A stretch of 64,000 nucleotides of DNA from Acidobacteriota bacterium (lineage in GTDB: Bacteria > Acidobacteriota > Blastocatellia > Pyrinomonadales > Pyrinomonadaceae). The position numbers and the translations under genes were made by a program. The notes below the pieces were generated by a model. It had not been told where the DNA came from. It searched no databases and saw only the letters and a program-made list of their open reading frames with translations. The stretch is from the NCBI GenBank assembly GCA_019239425.1, contig JAFAZX010000081.1, forward strand, positions 38,721 to 102,720, written 5' to 3'. Below, piece by piece: positions 63,160 through 64,000 of the stretch (its first letter is position 1; each line of letters begins with the position of its first letter).

Positions 63160-64000
63160 ATGACAACTCTGGACCTCAGAAATACTCAAAAGCTCCTCAA
63201 AGAGTTCAAGTTCACAGAACTTTTCACACAAGAGCTTGGCTGGGACAGGCTGCGTTTGCCGCCGCGGGCGCTGCCCGTTGATGGTACATCATTCACCCTA
63301 ATGCCTGTTGCCGAAAAGCGCGGCTTCCAAGTCTTCGAGTGCCGATCTTCTAATGGGATCCCATCACGCACTATTCGTACGAAGATTGATCGTGAAGTGA
63401 CAATGCTAGCTTATGAGCACCTGATAGTCTTCGTTGATGGGGAGCGCACAACGCAAATCTGGCGCTGGGAGCAGCGTGAAGAAGGACAGCCACGCATCGC
63501 GCGCGAAGAATCATTCGTTCCTGCGCAGCAAGTCGGGAAGCGAATGGCTCACAAGTTGTCACAGCTCTTCATATCGCTTCAGGAGGAAGAGGCTGGAGGG
63601 CTGAGTGTCGCTGGAATCTCAAGCCGTGTGCGCTCCGCATTCAACGTCGAGCGCGTAACCAAACGCTTCTACGACCAATTCAAAAAAGAGCACGACGCTT
63701 TCCTCAAACAGATTGTGGGGATTGAAGACGCAGAGCAAAAGTCCTGGTACGCGTCGCTCATGCTCAATCGCTTAATGTTCATTTACTTTCTTCAACGGAA
63801 AGGCTTTCTCAATGGCGACCGAAACTACTTACGAAATCGTCTCACCCTGATGCAGGAGCGGTATGGTAAGGATAAGTTTTACTCGTTCTACAATACATTT
63901 CTGCGCAGACTTTTCCACGATGGGCTCGGCAAGCCCGAACGTAATCCGGAAATCGAATTCCTTCTCGGCAAAGTACCATACCTTAACGGCGGCCTGTTTG
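63160..64000 (+). CDS. Type IIG/Eco57I-like DNA methyltransferase, N-terminal part (cut by window end)
   Basis: The open frame runs from ATG 63160 to the window edge (280 codons seen); it is absent from the ORF track because it has no stop here. The N-terminal region (FTELFTQELGWDRLRLPPRA, FECRSSNGIPSRTIRTKIDR, VFVDGERTTQIWRWEQRE) resembles an endonuclease-like specificity module. It is followed by WYASLMLNRLMFIYFLQRKG and, at the edge, PYLNGGLF, the motif typical of Eco57I/type IIG and PglX-like adenine methylases. The SAM and NPPY motifs would lie beyond the window. It starts 38 nt after the helicase, presumably an operon. Confidence 0.8.
   Translation, partial: MTTLDLRNTQKLLKEFKFTELFTQELGWDRLRLPPRALPVDGTSFTLMPVAEKRGFQVFECRSSNGIPSRTIRTKIDREVTMLAYEHLIVFVDGERTTQIWRWEQREEGQPRIAREESFVPAQQVGKRMAHKLSQLFISLQEEEAGGLSVAGISSRVRSAFNVERVTKRFYDQFKKEHDAFLKQIVGIEDAEQKSWYASLMLNRLMFIYFLQRKGFLNGDRNYLRNRLTLMQERYGKDKFYSFYNTFLRRLFHDGLGKPERNPEIEFLLGKVPYLNGGLF

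Larger units (their letters stand above)
47837..64000. mobile_element. tRNA-associated integrative mobilizable island (right end not in window)
   Basis: Begins at the 3' end of a tRNA gene and carries, in order, integrase, excisionase-like gene, ParB-like gene, MobC, relaxase and an accessory block including a probable restriction/defence module. Much of it is less GC-rich than the flanking core and it lacks the heptamer palindromes. No type IV secretion genes are visible, so it would need a helper. No second copy of the tRNA end was found up to base 64000. Confidence 0.75.

Noticed and set aside
47861-64000. Right-end attachment repeat of the tRNA 3' end
   Set aside because: No second copy of the TTCAAGTCTCCC-type sequence was noticed up to base 64000, so the island end cannot be placed.

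Overview
The window reads as chromosome of a high-GC Acidobacteriota bacterium, most likely class Blastocatellia. The main clues are a VWFA-related acidobacterial protein (38928-41171), the gene order murB-ftsQ-ftsA-ftsZ, bacillithiol (bshA) and selenocysteine (selB) genes, and many secreted lineage-specific proteins. Taxonomy is inferred from gene content only; no search was run.

Region 1 (1-47.75 kb) is core chromosome. It carries the end of a division/cell-wall cluster (murB, ftsQ, ftsA, ftsZ), an Hfq-like protein, pdxA, two response regulators, two methyltransferases, valS-nadC, a split XdhC pair, a TMEM175-like channel, an MFS exporter, VIT/VWA and beta-propeller secreted proteins, a DinB protein, two tandem paralogues of a large secreted protein, an Nfu scaffold, bshA-nth, an NYN-domain protein, an FKBP isomerase, a membrane/spermidine-synthase fusion, selB and hemB. 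Its most striking property is the non-coding DNA. About sixteen intergenic gaps are filled by inverted repeats whose arms are tandem heptamers (AAGGATG, CAGTAGG, GGTGCTG, GTGATAA, TGAATGA, CCGTAAA, TGAATGG and related words). The purine-rich arm always comes first. The repeats often supply the stop codon, and sometimes the last residues, of one gene and end 2-6 nt before the start codon of the next.

Region 2 (47.76-64 kb) is a genomic island starting at a CAT-anticodon tRNA gene. Next to the tRNA come a tyrosine recombinase and an excisionase-like protein. Then follow a control region with a 42-bp perfect palindrome, a ParB-like protein, a mobilization module (MobC, MOBP-type relaxase and a coiled-coil membrane protein overprinted inside the relaxase gene) and an accessory block. 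The accessory block has a tiny secreted protein with two GEIDTG motifs divergent from a TPR-Fis-receiver regulator, which is translationally coupled to a third paralogue of the large secreted family. A five-hairpin region follows, and then a PLD-SNF2 helicase next to the start of a type IIG-like methyltransferase (cut by the window end), a probable restriction/defence module. Base composition is visibly less GC-rich over much of the island, and the heptamer palindromes are absent from it. No right-hand copy of the tRNA end was seen, so the island probably continues past the window.

Candidate new biology: the heptamer palindrome superfamily and its interlocking with gene ends and starts; the GEIDTG peptide/TPR-Fis-receiver/secreted-protein locus; and the palindrome-controlled mobilizable island carrying a helicase-methylase system.
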